Shown here: one piece after another, positions 1-5,131 of the stretch
Position numbering within the stretch: position 1 is the first letter of the stretch
Layout of the letters: each line of letters opens with the position of its first letter
The notes under the pieces: model-generated
What the model was told of the DNA's origin: nothing
What the model saw: only the letters and a program-made list of their open reading frames with translations
The model's database searches: none
Source of the DNA: Candidatus Bathyarchaeota archaeon
Lineage (GTDB): Archaea; Thermoproteota; Bathyarchaeia; RBG-16-48-13; JAGMEO01
Assembly: GCA_030602965.1 (NCBI GenBank)
Contig: JAUVYS010000103.1
Location: forward strand, 1 to 5,242
DNA length: 5,242 bases
Direction of reading: 5' to 3'
Position numbers and translations under genes: made by a program

Positions 1-707
1 CCAGCTTGCCTCATGCCTCCTCCCAACATTTTTCTTATCTTTCTAGCCTTGCTGATGAAAGCATGGCTTCCAACCACTACAGAGCCAACTGGAGCGCTTA
101 AACTCTTTGATAAACAGAACATGAGTGAGTCAACATGCTTAGCAAAGTCTTTAACATCCCGACCCATTGCCACCACGGCATCGAATATTCTAGCCCCATC
201 CATGTGAAGTTTCAAATTCCTTGCCTTTGCAACCTTGCTTAATGCTTCTATCTGCTCTGGAGTAATGATGGTGCCTCCTGCCCTGTTGTGTGTGTTTTCA
301 ATACACACAAGGGTGGTCTTTGGATGATGAATGTCCTCGCCCTTAATTGCTCTTTCAACATCTTCAGGGTTCAATACACCCATGTAACCCGGTATGAGTT
401 TTGGGATCACTCCCGCCAAAGCAGAGATCCCACCTACTTCGTAGTGGTAAATATGGGCATCTGCTTCTAGAATGACCTCGTCTCCCCGATTAGTCTGCAC
501 CATTACCGAGGTCAAGTTAGCTTGTGTGCCACTCGTCACTAGCAAAGCGGCTTCCTTACCCATCTTCTCTGCAGAGAGCTCTTCCAACTCGTTTACAGTC
601 GGATCTTCACCATAAACGTCGTCACCAAGCTTTGCATGACCAATCGCCTCAAGCATTTCCTTAGTAGGTAATGTCACAGTGTCGCTTCTCAAATCCACAA
701 TCTTCAT
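1..707 (-). CDS. ltaE: Low-specificity L-threonine aldolase, N-terminal part (runs off the left edge)
   Basis: This is a pyridoxal-phosphate enzyme of the beta-eliminating lyase (fold-type I) family. It cleaves L-threonine or L-allo-threonine to glycine and acetaldehyde in the cytoplasm. I translated 235 complete codons. The start MKIVDLRSDTVT is the family's typical N-terminus. Further motifs are GDDVYGEDPTVN (28-39), TSGTQAN (58-64), the cofactor-stacking His region EADAHIY (81-87), ENTHNRAGG (137-145), HMDGAR (168-173; Asp170 for the pyridine nitrogen) and CLSKSLSAPVGS (198-209), where Lys201 is the expected Schiff-base lysine. The open frame reaches the window edge at KMLGGGMRQAG; full-length members are about 340 residues, so about 105 are missing. 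The ATG at 705-707 is preceded by GGGGA (714-718) with a 6-base spacer. An upstream ATG at 725-727 is out of frame. It lies on the same strand as uppP but behind a terminator-like hairpin, so it is probably transcribed separately. The family assignment is firm; the exact substrate preference is not visible. The symbol follows the bacterial name. Confidence 0.93.
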   Translation of the reverse strand, partial: MKIVDLRSDTVTLPTKEMLEAIGHAKLGDDVYGEDPTVNELEELSAEKMGKEAALLVTSGTQANLTSVMVQTNRGDEVILEADAHIYHYEVGGISALAGVIPKLIPGYMGVLNPEDVERAIKGEDIHHPKTTLVCIENTHNRAGGTIITPEQIEALSKVAKARNLKLHMDGARIFDAVVAMGRDVKDFAKHVDSLMFCLSKSLSAPVGSVVVGSHAFISKARKIRKMLGGGMRQA

Positions 708-731
708 TTGAAGTCCCCAATTTTCATGTAA

Positions 732-751
732 AAAAGGGTTGGATCCCTTTT
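732..751. promoter_or_regulatory. 7-bp inverted repeat in the threonine aldolase promoter/leader
   Basis: AAAAGGG (732-738) and CCCTTTT (745-751) form a perfect inverted repeat around a 6-base spacer. On the minus strand it lies just after a TATA-like A+T stretch and before the ribosome-binding site of the threonine aldolase gene. It could be an operator placed between the TATA box and the transcription start. On the minus strand the right arm runs into six T residues, so it could equally act as a second weak terminator or a leader hairpin. The symmetry is seen directly; the function is inferred. Confidence 0.45.
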
Positions 752-759
752 AAATTAAA
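748..759 (-). promoter_or_regulatory. Candidate TATA element for the threonine aldolase gene
   Basis: The minus strand reads TTTAATTTAAAA here. An archaeal TATA box centred near 753-754 would place transcription start around 727. That leaves a leader of about 20 bases carrying the GGGGA ribosome-binding site. No convincing purine-rich BRE is visible. The element is also part of a generally A+T-rich gap, so the call is tentative. Confidence 0.35.
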
Positions 760-764
760 CCGAT

Positions 765-791
765 AAAAAAATTTCTTCTCGAATTGAGAAG
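765..791 (-). terminator. Hairpin plus T-run ending the gatC-gatA-uppP unit
   Basis: A 6-bp stem, CTTCTC (775-780) and GAGAAG (786-791), encloses a 5-base loop. On the minus strand it is followed after three A residues by seven T residues (765-771). It starts 7 bases after the uppP stop codon. Archaeal termination mainly needs the T-run; the hairpin gives it the look of a bacterial intrinsic terminator. Confidence 0.6.
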
Positions 792-797
792 ACTGAA

Positions 798-1565
798 CTA
801 AAGAAGAATTATGATTAACAAAATTGCCCCTAAAGCCCAACAATAATAAGCGAAATTGTGAAGACTACGATTGTTAACAAATCTAACTAGAACTTTGTAT
901 GAAATGTATCCCATGATCATGGAAGTCAACGTTCCTAATGCAATAGGTAATAGGTAATCCACTTGTACTGAGCTATTGAATTCTACTATAGTTGCTCCCA
1001 TGATTACTGGAATCGACAGAAGAAAAGAGTATTTTACAGCAATCTCTCCTTTAATGTCTCTAATTATTCCAAAGCCCACAGTAGATCCACTTCTTGAAAT
1101 TCCAGGAATTATAGCAACTCCTTGGGCGGCGCCTATCAATATTGCGTCGAAAAAACTCAAGCCTCTAGTATTCTTGCCTCTTTTTGTTGAATACAATATG
1201 ACTCCTGTTAAAATGAAAGCTAAAGCCACAATCTCTAAACTGTAAAAAAACGCTTCTAATGTTGTTCGAAAGATTATGCCTATCAAGAACGTTGGGATTG
1301 TCCCGGCTATAAGCATTAGTCCTAATTGACCGTTCTCAGATTTCACATCGCCTTTGAGAAGACTTTTTAAAATATTTACAACTTCTCGGTGATAGACATA
1401 TAAAATAACCACCAAAGTTCCCATGTGAAGTGCAGTGTTGAAAATTAAAGGTGGATTAATATTGAAAAACTGCTGGAAAATCACTAAATGACCAGAACTT
1501 GAAACTGGAAGCCACTCAGTCAAACCTTGAAGCATTCCAAGAAAAATGGCTTCAAAAATATTCAT
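798..1565 (-). CDS. uppP: Undecaprenyl-diphosphate phosphatase, UppP/BacA family
   Basis: This 255-residue integral membrane phosphatase dephosphorylates polyprenyl diphosphate to the monophosphate lipid carrier. In bacteria the carrier serves peptidoglycan synthesis. In archaea the likely substrate is a dolichyl-type or other polyprenyl carrier for envelope glycans and N-glycosylation. The family's two signature regions are present. The first is the (E/Q)xxxE motif Q13-GLT-E17 continuing into PVSSSGH with His26; the second is PGISRSGST (154-162) with Arg158. The rest is mostly hydrophobic, consistent with about eight membrane segments, and the length is normal (bacterial members about 265-275). 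The ATG is 15 bases past the gatA stop. A modest AAGGAAG overlaps that stop and can serve as ribosome-binding site, so co-transcription with gatC-gatA is likely. A hairpin with T-run follows. No key residue is missing. The bacterial gene also confers bacitracin resistance; nothing here shows that role. Confidence 0.95.
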   Translation of the reverse strand: MNIFEAIFLGMLQGLTEWLPVSSSGHLVIFQQFFNINPPLIFNTALHMGTLVVILYVYHREVVNILKSLLKGDVKSENGQLGLMLIAGTIPTFLIGIIFRTTLEAFFYSLEIVALAFILTGVILYSTKRGKNTRGLSFFDAILIGAAQGVAIIPGISRSGSTVGFGIIRDIKGEIAVKYSFLLSIPVIMGATIVEFNSSVQVDYLLPIALGTLTSMIMGYISYKVLVRFVNNRSLHNFAYYCWALGAILLIIILL

Positions 1566-1580
1566 TCGTTAAAGGCTTCC

Positions 1581-3053
1581 TTAGCTGTTAATTTTATTTG
1601 TAAACTTCGGTTTTCTTTGATGATGACTTGTATTTTGCTCAAAAGCATGCGCTACACGAAGGATTAATTCTTCATCGAAGGGTTTTCCTATGATCTGCAT
1701 GCCAACAGGTAAATCCTCAATGAAACCACAGGGCACAGAGACTGCGCAGCCCCCCATTAGATTAACAGAAACTGTATCTATGTCGGTAAGGTACAATGCC
1801 AAAGGATCAGTGATCTTTTCGCCTATCTTGAACGGTAAGAGAGGCATCGTAGGCGCAATCAAAACGTCAAATGCTTCAAAGGCTCTCTCAAAATCATTCT
1901 TTATGAGAGTCCTGACCTTCAACGCTTTCATGTAATATTCATCATAGTATCCTTCAGATAGAGCGTAGGTTCCTAAGATAATTCTTCTTCTAACCTCAGA
2001 GCCAAATCCAATTTTCCGTCCCTTTGAGAAGACATCGGACCAGATGGTTCCTTCAGCCCGGTAACCATATCTTATTCCATCATATCTTGCCAAGTTTGAA
2101 CTAGCCTCTGACATAGCTATCAGATAATAGGCCGGCAAGGCATATTCAATGTTGGGAAGCGATGTTTCGCCAAAAGAAGCTCCTAGCTCTTCGAGCAAGT
2201 AAATTGCTTTCCACGCAGCCTTTACTATTCTCTCGTCAGTTCCTTCAGCCATGAGCTCCTTTGGAACACCAATCTTCAACCCTTTAATGATTCCATCCAA
2301 TTGCTCTGTGTAATCATCGTGATCAATGCTGACAGAAGTAGAGTCCCTTGGATCGTTAGCAGCAATGACATTGAGTAGTAACGCACAATCGTACACATCT
2401 CTGGTGATGGGCCCTATCTGCTCTAAACTGTTGGCAAAGGCTATGAGGCCATACCTACTGACAAGGCCATAGGTTGGCTTTAAACCAACAACAGAGCAAA
2501 AACTGGCAGGACATCTGACTGAGCCCCCAGTATCGCTACCAATAGCAGCAATGGCTTCTTCAACGGCGACTGCCGCAGCACTTCCTCCAGATGAGCCTCC
2601 GGAAACCCTTGAGACATCCCAAGGATTCTTTGTTGGTCCAAAGTAACTACTCTCAGTTGTCGATCCCATGGCAAATTCGTCCATATTCGTCTTCCCGACA
2701 ATGATGGCGTCCTCATTTACAAGTCTTTCAATAACTGTAGAGTTATAAGGTGGAACAAAGTTTGCTAACATACGAGAAGAACATGTTGTCTTGACGTTTT
2801 TGGTGCAAATATTATCTTTTACTGCAACACAAACTCCAGCAAGTCGCCCCAAGGTTTTGCCTTTTCGTTTTTCAGCATCTATTCTTTTCGCAGTCTCCAA
2901 CGCAAGTTCTTTAGTGAGAGTTACGTACGCATTTAATGTATCTTCGTATTTTTCTATTCTTTCATATATTGAGAAGGCACATTCTTCAGCTGTGAGCTCT
3001 CCATTGTTAATCTTTTCAACTGTCTCTCTTGCAGAAAGTTGAAAGGGCTTCAG
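1581..3053 (-). CDS. gatA: Aspartyl/glutamyl-tRNA amidotransferase subunit A (amidase), probable CTG start
   Basis: GatA is the amidase subunit of GatCAB. It releases ammonia from glutamine or asparagine, which GatB uses to convert Asp-tRNA(Asn) or Glu-tRNA(Gln) to the amidated form. From the CTG at 3051-3053 the protein has 490 residues, normal for the family. The amidase-signature triad is complete: Lys79 in VAVKDN, cis-Ser154 in GGSSGGSAA and nucleophile Ser178 in GSDTGGS. These positions coincide with the numbering I recall for Staphylococcus aureus GatA. The only in-frame ATG/GTG/TTG near the beginning is TTG at 2898-2900, but using it would drop 51 residues that read as a genuine GatA N-terminus (PFQLSARETVEKINNG, then AYVTLTKELA). 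AGGAGG (3063-3068) lies 9 bases before the CTG. ATT at 3060-3062 abuts the AGGAGG and is less likely; a TAG at 3072-3074 closes the frame upstream. The gene follows gatC by only a few bases and precedes uppP. The function is secure; the start codon is less so. Confidence 0.93.
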   Translation of the reverse strand: MKPFQLSARETVEKINNGELTAEECAFSIYERIEKYEDTLNAYVTLTKELALETAKRIDAEKRKGKTLGRLAGVCVAVKDNICTKNVKTTCSSRMLANFVPPYNSTVIERLVNEDAIIVGKTNMDEFAMGSTTESSYFGPTKNPWDVSRVSGGSSGGSAAAVAVEEAIAAIGSDTGGSVRCPASFCSVVGLKPTYGLVSRYGLIAFANSLEQIGPITRDVYDCALLLNVIAANDPRDSTSVSIDHDDYTEQLDGIIKGLKIGVPKELMAEGTDERIVKAAWKAIYLLEELGASFGETSLPNIEYALPAYYLIAMSEASSNLARYDGIRYGYRAEGTIWSDVFSKGRKIGFGSEVRRRIILGTYALSEGYYDEYYMKALKVRTLIKNDFERAFEAFDVLIAPTMPLLPFKIGEKITDPLALYLTDIDTVSVNLMGGCAVSVPCGFIEDLPVGMQIIGKPFDEELILRVAHAFEQNTSHHQRKPKFTNKINS

Positions 3054-3062
3054 CTGTTCAAT

Positions 3063-3068
3063 CCTCCT
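3063..3068 (-). promoter_or_regulatory. Ribosome-binding site of gatA
   Basis: AGGAGG on the minus strand overlaps the last two bases of the gatC stop codon (TAG, 3067-3069). It is the strongest Shine-Dalgarno match in the gatCA region. The first canonical in-frame start lies about 160 bases further on, so this site decides for a start near 3053 (CTG, 9-base spacer). The TTG at 3059-3061 is only one base away, is out of frame and reaches a stop after two further codons. Confidence 0.7.
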
Positions 3069-3372
3069 AAACTATCTTTGGAGCTTTAATGTATCCTCTC
3101 TCTTTCTTTGGTGCATTTTGAAGAGCTTCATTAACTGATAAAGGAGGCGTCTTCTCATCTGTACGTATAACGTTTTCAAGATCAATTACATGATATGTAG
3201 GTTGTACATCTTTGATCTTTGCTTCATCAATCTTCTTAAAGTAGCTAAGTATTTCGTTGAACTGCTTCGTAAATAGTTTCTTATCTTCTTTTGAAAGTTC
3301 AAGTTTAGCTAACCAAGCTACATGTTCAACTTCCCTTTCAGAGATTAACTTCTCTTTTTTGGTTTCTTTCAA
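3067..3372 (-). CDS. gatC: Aspartyl/glutamyl-tRNA amidotransferase subunit C
   Basis: GatC is the small subunit that wraps around GatA and GatB and stabilises the GatCAB amidotransferase used for indirect synthesis of Asn-tRNA or Gln-tRNA. The protein has 101 residues, the usual size. The N-terminal half carries the typical pattern SEREVEHVAWLAKLELSKED (residues 11-30), then a helix FNEILSYFKKIDE. The C-terminal tail has IRTDEKTPPLS, EALQNAPKKERGYIKAPKIV, matching the conserved family ending. The start is TTG at 3370-3372, chosen because GAGGAG (3379-3384) stands 6 bases before it and no ATG lies in frame nearby. It is the first gene of a gatC-gatA-uppP unit; its stop overlaps the gatA ribosome-binding site, which suggests translational coupling. 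In most archaea GatCAB mainly serves Asn-tRNA while GatDE makes Gln-tRNA; which applies here cannot be read from this window. Confidence 0.95.
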   Translation of the reverse strand: MKETKKEKLISEREVEHVAWLAKLELSKEDKKLFTKQFNEILSYFKKIDEAKIKDVQPTYHVIDLENVIRTDEKTPPLSVNEALQNAPKKERGYIKAPKIV

Positions 3373-3378
3373 AATGTA

Positions 3379-3384
3379 CTCCTC
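3379..3384 (-). promoter_or_regulatory. Ribosome-binding site fixing the TTG start of gatC
   Basis: GAGGAG on the minus strand lies 6 bases before TTG at 3370-3372. No ATG or GTG occurs in frame around it, so this site supports the TTG start. Confidence 0.65.
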
Positions 3385-3403
3385 GAGAACTTCGTTCTTG
3401 TTT

Positions 3404-3412
3404 GAATATATG
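3404..3412 (-). promoter_or_regulatory. Candidate TATA element upstream of gatC
   Basis: The minus strand reads CATATATTC, preceded by the purine-rich GATCAAAA, which could serve as BRE. Standard spacing would put the transcription start near 3382, a leader of only about 10 bases that cuts into the ribosome-binding site. The true start may therefore be driven by another element further upstream in this A+T-rich 107-bp gap. Weak call. Confidence 0.28.
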
Positions 3413-3447
3413 TTTTGATCCTTTTTGATTGCACCATATTTTCTCTT

Positions 3448-3455
3448 AAAAAAAA
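3448..3455 (-). terminator. T8 run after the small membrane-protein gene
   Basis: Eight consecutive T residues on the minus strand lie 24 bases past the stop codon of the 78-residue membrane protein and before the gatC leader. A short symmetrical element (ATATGA, TC, TCATAT; 3467-3480) sits between stop and T-run but makes a poor RNA hairpin. A T-run alone is enough for archaeal RNA polymerase to terminate. Confidence 0.4.
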
Positions 3456-3479
3456 TTGTTGAGAGTATATGATCTCATA

Positions 3480-3716
3480 TTACTGGCTTTTTCGCCTTTT
3501 ATTTATGCTGTAAGCGATAATTACGGCTATTATCGTTATAATCATGACCACAAGGAAGGTGGGCGCGAGCAGACTGTCGAGGAAGGCAGCTGACTCAGGA
3601 ATAAGATATTTTAAAGAGAATGATATGATTAGCCATACAACTACGCCTAAGAGAATGATGCTCGGTATCAATACAGCTGAATCTGGCGGCAATTTTCTGG
3701 AATATATCTTAGGCAT
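3480..3716 (-). CDS. Small membrane protein with two predicted membrane segments, function unknown
   Basis: I do not recognise this 78-residue protein. It has a short basic N-terminus (K3, R7, K8) and a first hydrophobic stretch at about 15-35, LIPSIILLGVVVWLIISF. A short loop with PESAAFLDS (40-48) follows, then a second hydrophobic stretch at about 51-71 and a basic tail NKRRK (72-76). With positive charges at both ends, a hairpin with both termini in the cytoplasm is the likely topology. There is no signal-peptidase or lipobox motif. The ATG at 3714-3716 has only a weak GTGA (3725-3728) before it. A-rich stretches at about 3738-3746 or 3762-3769 could be TATA elements, the first compatible with a nearly leaderless mRNA. 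It lies between T-runs behind pgk and ahead of gatC, so it may be its own transcript. An overlapping plus-strand frame (3544-3738) lacks these features. That this is a real gene is probable, not certain. Confidence 0.6.
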   Translation of the reverse strand: MPKIYSRKLPPDSAVLIPSIILLGVVVWLIISFSLKYLIPESAAFLDSLLAPTFLVVMIITIIAVIIAYSINKRRKSQ

Positions 3717-3854
3717 AGATATTTCACTGTTTAAATAGGTATTTTATGAAATTGATCTTAACAATAAATATGTTGGGTTTCCGAAATCCAAAATAATTTC
3801 TTTTAAATTAACCATGAAATTGATTATTTTATTATAAGAATCAAAGATTTATAG

Positions 3855-3861
3855 AAAAAAA
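3855..3861 (-). terminator. T7 run after pgk
   Basis: Seven T residues on the minus strand begin 7 bases after the pgk stop codon (TAA, 3869-3871) and are followed by more A+T-rich sequence. No stable stem precedes them. This fits the simple T-tract termination of archaea and suggests that pgk is the last gene of its transcript. Confidence 0.5.
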
Positions 3862-3868
3862 GAGGGGT

Positions 3869-4144
3869 TTAGGCTTTTTTCGCCTTTTCAAGAGCTTCAA
3901 CGACCGGAAGTTTTTTATCTAGAAGATGCCTCATCAAGGCTCCACCTCCTGTACTGACATAAGAAACTTTATGTTTCAAGTCTAATTCTTCAAGTGCACC
4001 GATGGTATGCCCGCCTCCAGCAACTGAGAATGCAGCGCTGCTTACAACAGCTTCAAAAACGCCTTTTGTGCCTTTCAGAAACTCCTTGTTTTCATAGACT
4101 CCCATGGGCCCGTTCAACACTATTGTTTTCGCCTTTTTTATCAT
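3869..4144 (-). CDS. pgk: Phosphoglycerate kinase, C-terminal part in a shifted frame
   Basis: These 91 codons encode the end of phosphoglycerate kinase, which transfers phosphate between 1,3-bisphosphoglycerate and ADP. They supply the nucleotide-binding half of the C-terminal domain: NGPMGVYE (residues 11-18 of this piece), AFSVAGGGHTIGALEEL with the glycine-rich phosphate loop, STGGGALMRHLL and the closing helix ELP-like KLPVVEALEKAKKA. The piece cannot fold or act alone. Its frame is -1 relative to the upstream part, and the ATG at 4142-4144 overlaps the upstream stop as ATGA. The homologous reading extends upstream of that ATG in this frame as KYASMIKKAKT, which matches the archaeal pattern (I-E-K-Y-A-E-I-I-x-x-A-K-T, from memory) better than the upstream frame does. 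The ATG is therefore probably not an evolved start. No ribosome-binding site precedes it. I read this as one gene interrupted by a one-base loss rather than a second gene. Confidence 0.85.
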   Translation of the reverse strand: MIKKAKTIVLNGPMGVYENKEFLKGTKGVFEAVVSSAAFSVAGGGHTIGALEELDLKHKVSYVSTGGGALMRHLLDKKLPVVEALEKAKKA

Positions 4145-5088
4145 TGAAGCATATTTTTAATGGTTTTTGGACCGATATCATAAATGGGATAATCTGTTGG
4201 CAAATCTGATAGTTCAATCTCTTTCCGTTTTCCCTCAACTTCAACAGCTAAGTCCTCTGGAACTATTATCTTTTCACCGAATTTTTTAAATAACTCTTTA
4301 ATCTTTGGAACAAGTTCTGTGAATCCTTTCTTTTCAAGAAACTTGACATTTGTTTCTCCAATGTCTAAGCCTTTAGCGTAAAGAAATAGATGTCCAACTA
4401 CACCGCCAGTTAGTACATTGTTTGCTGTTCCTTTAGAGAGAACATAATCGGTTACGTTGGCAGAGTCCTCCGCCTTTGCACCACCTAAAATGTAATAGCA
4501 AGGCTTCTCAGTGTCTCCAGTAACTTTCTTAAGCGTCTTCAACTCCTTCTCCATGACACGCCCTGCAGCAGTCGGTAAGACTGATGTGAAACCAACCATG
4601 GAAGCGTGGCTTCTATGCGCTGCTGCGAATGCGTCATTGATAAAGATGTCAGCCATTGGTGCAAGGTTTTTTACCAGTTCAGATTCAGCGTGTTCTTCTG
4701 GTGAAAAGGATTTTGTCTCTTCTGAGAAATCTCTCACATTCTGTAGAACAAGAATATCTCCAGTATTAAGAGCTTTAATGGTTTCCTTAGCTTTTTCACC
4801 AAATATGTCATCAACATACTTCACATTCTTGTTCAAAATTTCACTGAGAATTTTTGTGTGGTTTTCAAGTGAAGAGTGGTCAGCAGACCCTGGTCTTCCT
4901 TGATGGGCTAGAATAACAACTTTCGCTCCTTTTTCTGACAGCTCTTTTATTGTCTTACTGTGTGACCGAATCCGGGTGTCATCAAGTATTTCTTTTGTTT
5001 CTGTGTCAAGTGGAGAGTTGAAATCCACTCGGAGGAGAACTACCTTATTTCTTAGATCAAAATCGTCTATGGTTAAGAATTTGGGCAA
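4141..5088 (-). CDS. pgk: Phosphoglycerate kinase, N-terminal part (frame breaks before the C-terminal end)
   Basis: This cytoplasmic enzyme of glycolysis/gluconeogenesis makes ATP and 3-phosphoglycerate from 1,3-bisphosphoglycerate and ADP. The 315 codons hold the N-terminal substrate domain and most of the C-terminal domain. Visible motifs are RVDFNSP (20-26), DDTRIRSH (36-43), AHQGRPG (61-67, archaeal form), NVRDFSEE (117-124), NDAFAAAHRSHAS (151-163) and LGGAKAEDS. Arginines 39, 65, 119 and 159 correspond to the basic substrate patch. The start is TTG at 5086-5088, preceded by GGTGAT (5098-5103), an excellent Shine-Dalgarno match, with a 9-base spacer. The frame ends in TIKNMLQ and a TGA at 4141-4143, inside the C-terminal domain. 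It lacks the NGPMG and GGGHT nucleotide-binding loops, which continue in the -1 frame (3869-4144). Adding one A to the A5 run at 4154-4158 would give about 406 residues, normal for archaea. The gene follows the GAPDH gene by 55 bp. As read, it would be inactive unless the frame is corrected. Confidence 0.93.
   Translation of the reverse strand: MPKFLTIDDFDLRNKVVLLRVDFNSPLDTETKEILDDTRIRSHSKTIKELSEKGAKVVILAHQGRPGSADHSSLENHTKILSEILNKNVKYVDDIFGEKAKETIKALNTGDILVLQNVRDFSEETKSFSPEEHAESELVKNLAPMADIFINDAFAAAHRSHASMVGFTSVLPTAAGRVMEKELKTLKKVTGDTEKPCYYILGGAKAEDSANVTDYVLSKGTANNVLTGGVVGHLFLYAKGLDIGETNVKFLEKKGFTELVPKIKELFKKFGEKIIVPEDLAVEVEGKRKEIELSDLPTDYPIYDIGPKTIKNMLQ
4154..4158 (-). other. A5 homopolymer at the pgk frame break
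   Basis: The minus strand reads ACC ATT AAAAA TATGCTTC. With six A residues it would read ACC ATT AAA AAA TAT GCT TCA ATG, giving T-I-K-K-Y-A-S-M and running straight into the C-terminal part. In the -1 frame a TAA occurs just at ATTAA, so the shift must lie between here and the TGA at 4141-4143. This run is the simplest place for the lost base. Confidence 0.75.
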
Positions 5089-5097
5089 TGTTCATCT

Positions 5098-5103
5098 ATC
5101 ACC
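5098..5103 (-). promoter_or_regulatory. Ribosome-binding site fixing the TTG start of pgk
   Basis: GGTGAT on the minus strand matches the anti-Shine-Dalgarno sequence of archaeal 16S rRNA, with 9 bases to TTG at 5086-5088. A closer ATG at 5093-5095 is out of frame, so the TTG is preferred. Confidence 0.7.
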
Positions 5104-5113
5104 TTTTAAAAGG
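5102..5113. promoter_or_regulatory. 12-bp perfect palindrome in the pgk leader
   Basis: CCTTTTAAAAGG is fully self-complementary and overlaps the first two bases of the pgk ribosome-binding site. If the TATA element at 5132-5139 is used, the transcription start falls near 5110, inside this palindrome. It could be an operator, or simply an A+T-rich core flanked by the Shine-Dalgarno G residues. Its arms resemble those of the inverted repeat at 732-751 (AAAAGGG / CCCTTTT). Confidence 0.35.
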
Positions 5114-5131
5114 GTGAGGAAGAAAATGGGT

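Noticed and set aside
288..470. Plus-strand frames at 13-207 and 288-470
   Set aside because: Both are antisense to the threonine aldolase, whose motifs are continuous across the region.
976..1245. 89-codon plus-strand frame opposite uppP
   Set aside because: Antisense to conserved membrane segments and the PGISRSG motif of UppP; no independent support.
2480..2716. 78-codon minus-strand frame inside gatA
   Set aside because: It overlaps the catalytic region of gatA in another frame; the gatA frame carries all amidase motifs.
2791..3042. 83-codon plus-strand frame opposite the N-terminal part of gatA
   Set aside because: The minus strand here encodes the conserved GatA N-terminus; the plus frame is a shadow.
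3467..3480. ATATGA-TC-TCATAT symmetry as a terminator hairpin or operator
   Set aside because: The two-base spacer is too short for a stable RNA loop, the stem is almost all A/T, and it partly overlaps a stop codon; chance in A+T-rich sequence is enough.
3544..3738. 64-codon plus-strand frame opposite the small membrane protein
   Set aside because: It is the antisense shadow of a frame with clear two-segment membrane character; the plus frame has no recognisable feature.
3717..3868. Search for a tRNA, small RNA or hidden gene in the 152-bp gap after pgk
   Set aside because: The stretch is A+T-rich without a cloverleaf, a stable stem or an open frame with a start signal; only promoter-like A/T tracts and the pgk T-run are visible.
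4130..4140. A AAA AAG slippery heptamer in pgk as a programmed -1 frameshift site
   Set aside because: In the upstream frame the TGA at 4141-4143 comes before this heptamer, so ribosomes in that frame never reach it; it cannot join the two parts.
4141..4144. ATGA overlap as evidence of two coupled genes
   Set aside because: Homology in the downstream frame extends upstream of the ATG (KYAS), and no ribosome-binding site precedes it; the overlap looks accidental.
4511..4903. 130-codon plus-strand open frame opposite pgk
   Set aside because: It lies entirely antisense to well-conserved PGK sequence, has no ribosome-binding site that stands out, and its translation resembles no family.
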